The position numbers were made by a program, and so were the translations under genes. Below are positions 63,005 to 64,000 of a stretch of 64,000 nucleotides of DNA, piece by piece. This DNA is from Bacillota bacterium (GTDB taxonomy: Bacteria; Bacillota; UBA4882; UBA8346): assembly GCA_023417475.1 (NCBI GenBank), contig JAEZFP010000033.1, positions 1-64,000 on the forward strand, written 5' to 3'. The notes below the pieces were generated by a model. It searched no databases, was not told where the DNA came from, and worked only from the letters and a program-made list of their open reading frames with translations. Each line of letters begins with the position of its first letter. Within the stretch, counting starts at the first letter, position 1.

Positions 63005-63493
63005 ATGCTTGTCTCAAAGATAACCCAAGCGATGATCCACTATTTTAAAGATGATCACCGGCGAATCAATCATGCGTTAAAGGTGTATGGGTTCGCCCAT
63101 GTTTTGGCCGGTTTGGAAGGATTAACGGCGCCGGAGTCGGAGGTGGTCGATTTAGCGGGGGTGCTTCATGACATCGGGATTACCGAAGCGGAACGGAAAT
63201 ACCAATCCTCCGCCGGAAAATACCAGGAGCTGGAAGGGCCGCGGGTTGCCAAAGCGCTGATGGAGGAGTGCGGCGTTGCTCCCGCCGTAATTGCCAGGGT
63301 CTGTTTCTTGGTCGGTAACCACCACAGTTATTCGCGGATCGACGGTAATGATTTTCAGATCCTGGTGGAAGCGGACTTCTTAGTAAACATTTTTGAAGAC
63401 CATCTGGAAAGGGAGGCGATTGAGAGCGTCGCCCAGAAATATTTTAAAACCGTCGCCGGTCAAGCAATGATTCACTCAATGTATCTACGGTAA
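63005..63493 (+). CDS. HD-domain phosphohydrolase
   Basis: The product is 162 residues from ATG 63005, with a GGAGGAGGAGG stretch upstream. The HD metal ligands are His in RRINHALKVYGFAH, LHDIGITE (HD) and GNHHSYSR, with a closing Asp in VEADFLVN. It is a stand-alone cytoplasmic member; substrate unknown. A strong terminator follows. Confidence 0.85.
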   Translation: MLVSKITQAMIHYFKDDHRRINHALKVYGFAHVLAGLEGLTAPESEVVDLAGVLHDIGITEAERKYQSSAGKYQELEGPRVAKALMEECGVAPAVIARVCFLVGNHHSYSRIDGNDFQILVEADFLVNIFEDHLEREAIESVAQKYFKTVAGQAMIHSMYLR

Positions 63494-63514
63494 ATGGATC
63501 AGAAATTTGAAAAT

Positions 63515-63554
63515 AACCAAAAGGGGAATGTCCAGCGACATTCCCCTTTTGGTT
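63515..63554. terminator. Bidirectional terminator
   Basis: A perfect 17-bp stem (63515-63531 with 63538-63554) with a 6-base loop lies between convergent genes; AACCAAAA and TTTTGGTT ends give weak T-runs both ways. Confidence 0.88.
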
Positions 63555-63574
63555 AAGCGGATTTAGTAATTGGC

Positions 63575-64000
63575 TTAGCGCGCTATTTTGTCATAAAAAC
63601 CGCTGGTGTATTGGGTCATGGGTAATTCTTTGACGCCGGCGATTTGATGGCAAAGCGTACGGATTCGCAAGGCTTGGGTGCTGGCGTTCATATCTCCTTC
63701 AACCAAACCCTGGCCCAACGGCACATCATTGGGAGTTTCCAGTGAATGCTCCACATGGCGTGAAAATCCGCCATCGGACTTGAGATACCGTTGGAGATTA
63801 TGATAGGTGACATTCAGGATCTCCGGGAGATCTTGCTCCGGATACGAACCGAACTGCGGTTTGAGGGTAGCCAACAAATCAACGGTATTGCGGGTCCAAC
63901 ACATATCTTCCGACACGTCGGTGCGGATGGTTCGCAAAATACTCTGATAGAGTTCGGCGCAACGGGGCATCGGGCGGTGATATTCTTGATAAAGCGCGGT
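63575..64000 (-). CDS. C-terminal part of a gene running off the right edge
   Basis: At least 141 codons are open to the window edge; the start lies outside. The visible part has helical-pair spacing with LKSDGGFSRH and SLETPNDVPLGQGLVEGDMNAS, reminiscent of alpha/alpha-toroid proteins such as polysaccharide-processing enzymes. This is a weak resemblance and I do not assign a function. Confidence 0.6.
   Translation of the reverse strand, partial: TALYQEYHRPMPRCAELYQSILRTIRTDVSEDMCWTRNTVDLLATLKPQFGSYPEQDLPEILNVTYHNLQRYLKSDGGFSRHVEHSLETPNDVPLGQGLVEGDMNASTQALRIRTLCHQIAGVKELPMTQYTSGFYDKIAR

Overview
The window looks like a chromosome segment of a diderm (outer-membrane-bearing) Bacillota, perhaps a Hydrogenispora- or Limnochordia-like lineage. 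The lineage name is inference. The Bacillota side rests on strong GGAGG-type ribosome binding sites with many GTG/TTG starts, Bacillus-type LexA boxes (CGAAC-N4-GTTCG), and genes such as YhaM-type exoribonuclease, DUF815 ATPase, YprB-like nuclease, MtaB and S21. The diderm side rests on BamA, TamB, two Skp-like proteins, LpxD, LptF/G, LptD, LptC, LptA, a secretin, a porin-like barrel ending in Phe, and solute-binding proteins made without a lipobox.

Layout. 1-4.7 kb: a secreted propeller-like protein, then a radical SAM / DUF4130 DNA-metabolism pair under a promoter with two LexA boxes. 4.7-10.9 kb: a GH94 cellobiose phosphorylase facing away from a sugar ABC transporter (binding protein plus two permeases, no ATPase). 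11.2-12.5 kb: a porin-like protein. 13.1-17.1 kb: a histidine kinase, a solute-binding protein and a LuxR-type response regulator in one unit. 17.2-20.3 kb: mannonate dehydratase, its SDR partner and an AraC regulator, followed by a broken lipoprotein gene. 20.9-29 kb: TldD/TldE, a small Q/S-rich protein, a DUF2161 nuclease-like protein, a PAS protein, a DUF815 ATPase, a LOG-family protein and an esterase. 29-31.6 kb: a lone secretin. 31.9-51.8 kb: the envelope-assembly region, all on the plus strand: S55 peptidase, TamB, a sigma factor, a single-pass membrane protein, BamA, a BamA-neighbour OM protein, Skp, a coiled-coil protein, Skp, LpxD, then LptF/G-LptD-LptC-LptA. 51.8-56.5 kb: nuclease, YhaM, membrane protein, MtaB, HIT, S21. 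56.9-64 kb: assorted accessory genes (transglycosylase, NifX-like, PPOX with a LexA box, nitroreductase, DinB-family, subtilisin-like lipoprotein, HD protein, and a gene cut by the right edge).

How it fits together. The carbohydrate half suggests oligosaccharide uptake across two membranes (porin, periplasmic binding protein, permeases), phosphorolysis by the GH94 enzyme, and uronate catabolism. The envelope half forms nearly complete OM protein insertion and LPS transport machinery, but lptB, lptE and the other lpx genes are not here.

The most unusual non-coding feature is a family of 21-bp tandem repeats at two distant intergenic sites (25401-25652 and 56630-56835, opposite orientation). 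Units carry DnaA-box-like 9-mers, seven of them exactly TTATCCACA/TGTGGATAA, plus a GATC. Two other short tandem arrays of 19-21 bp lie at 126-188 and 10978-11142.
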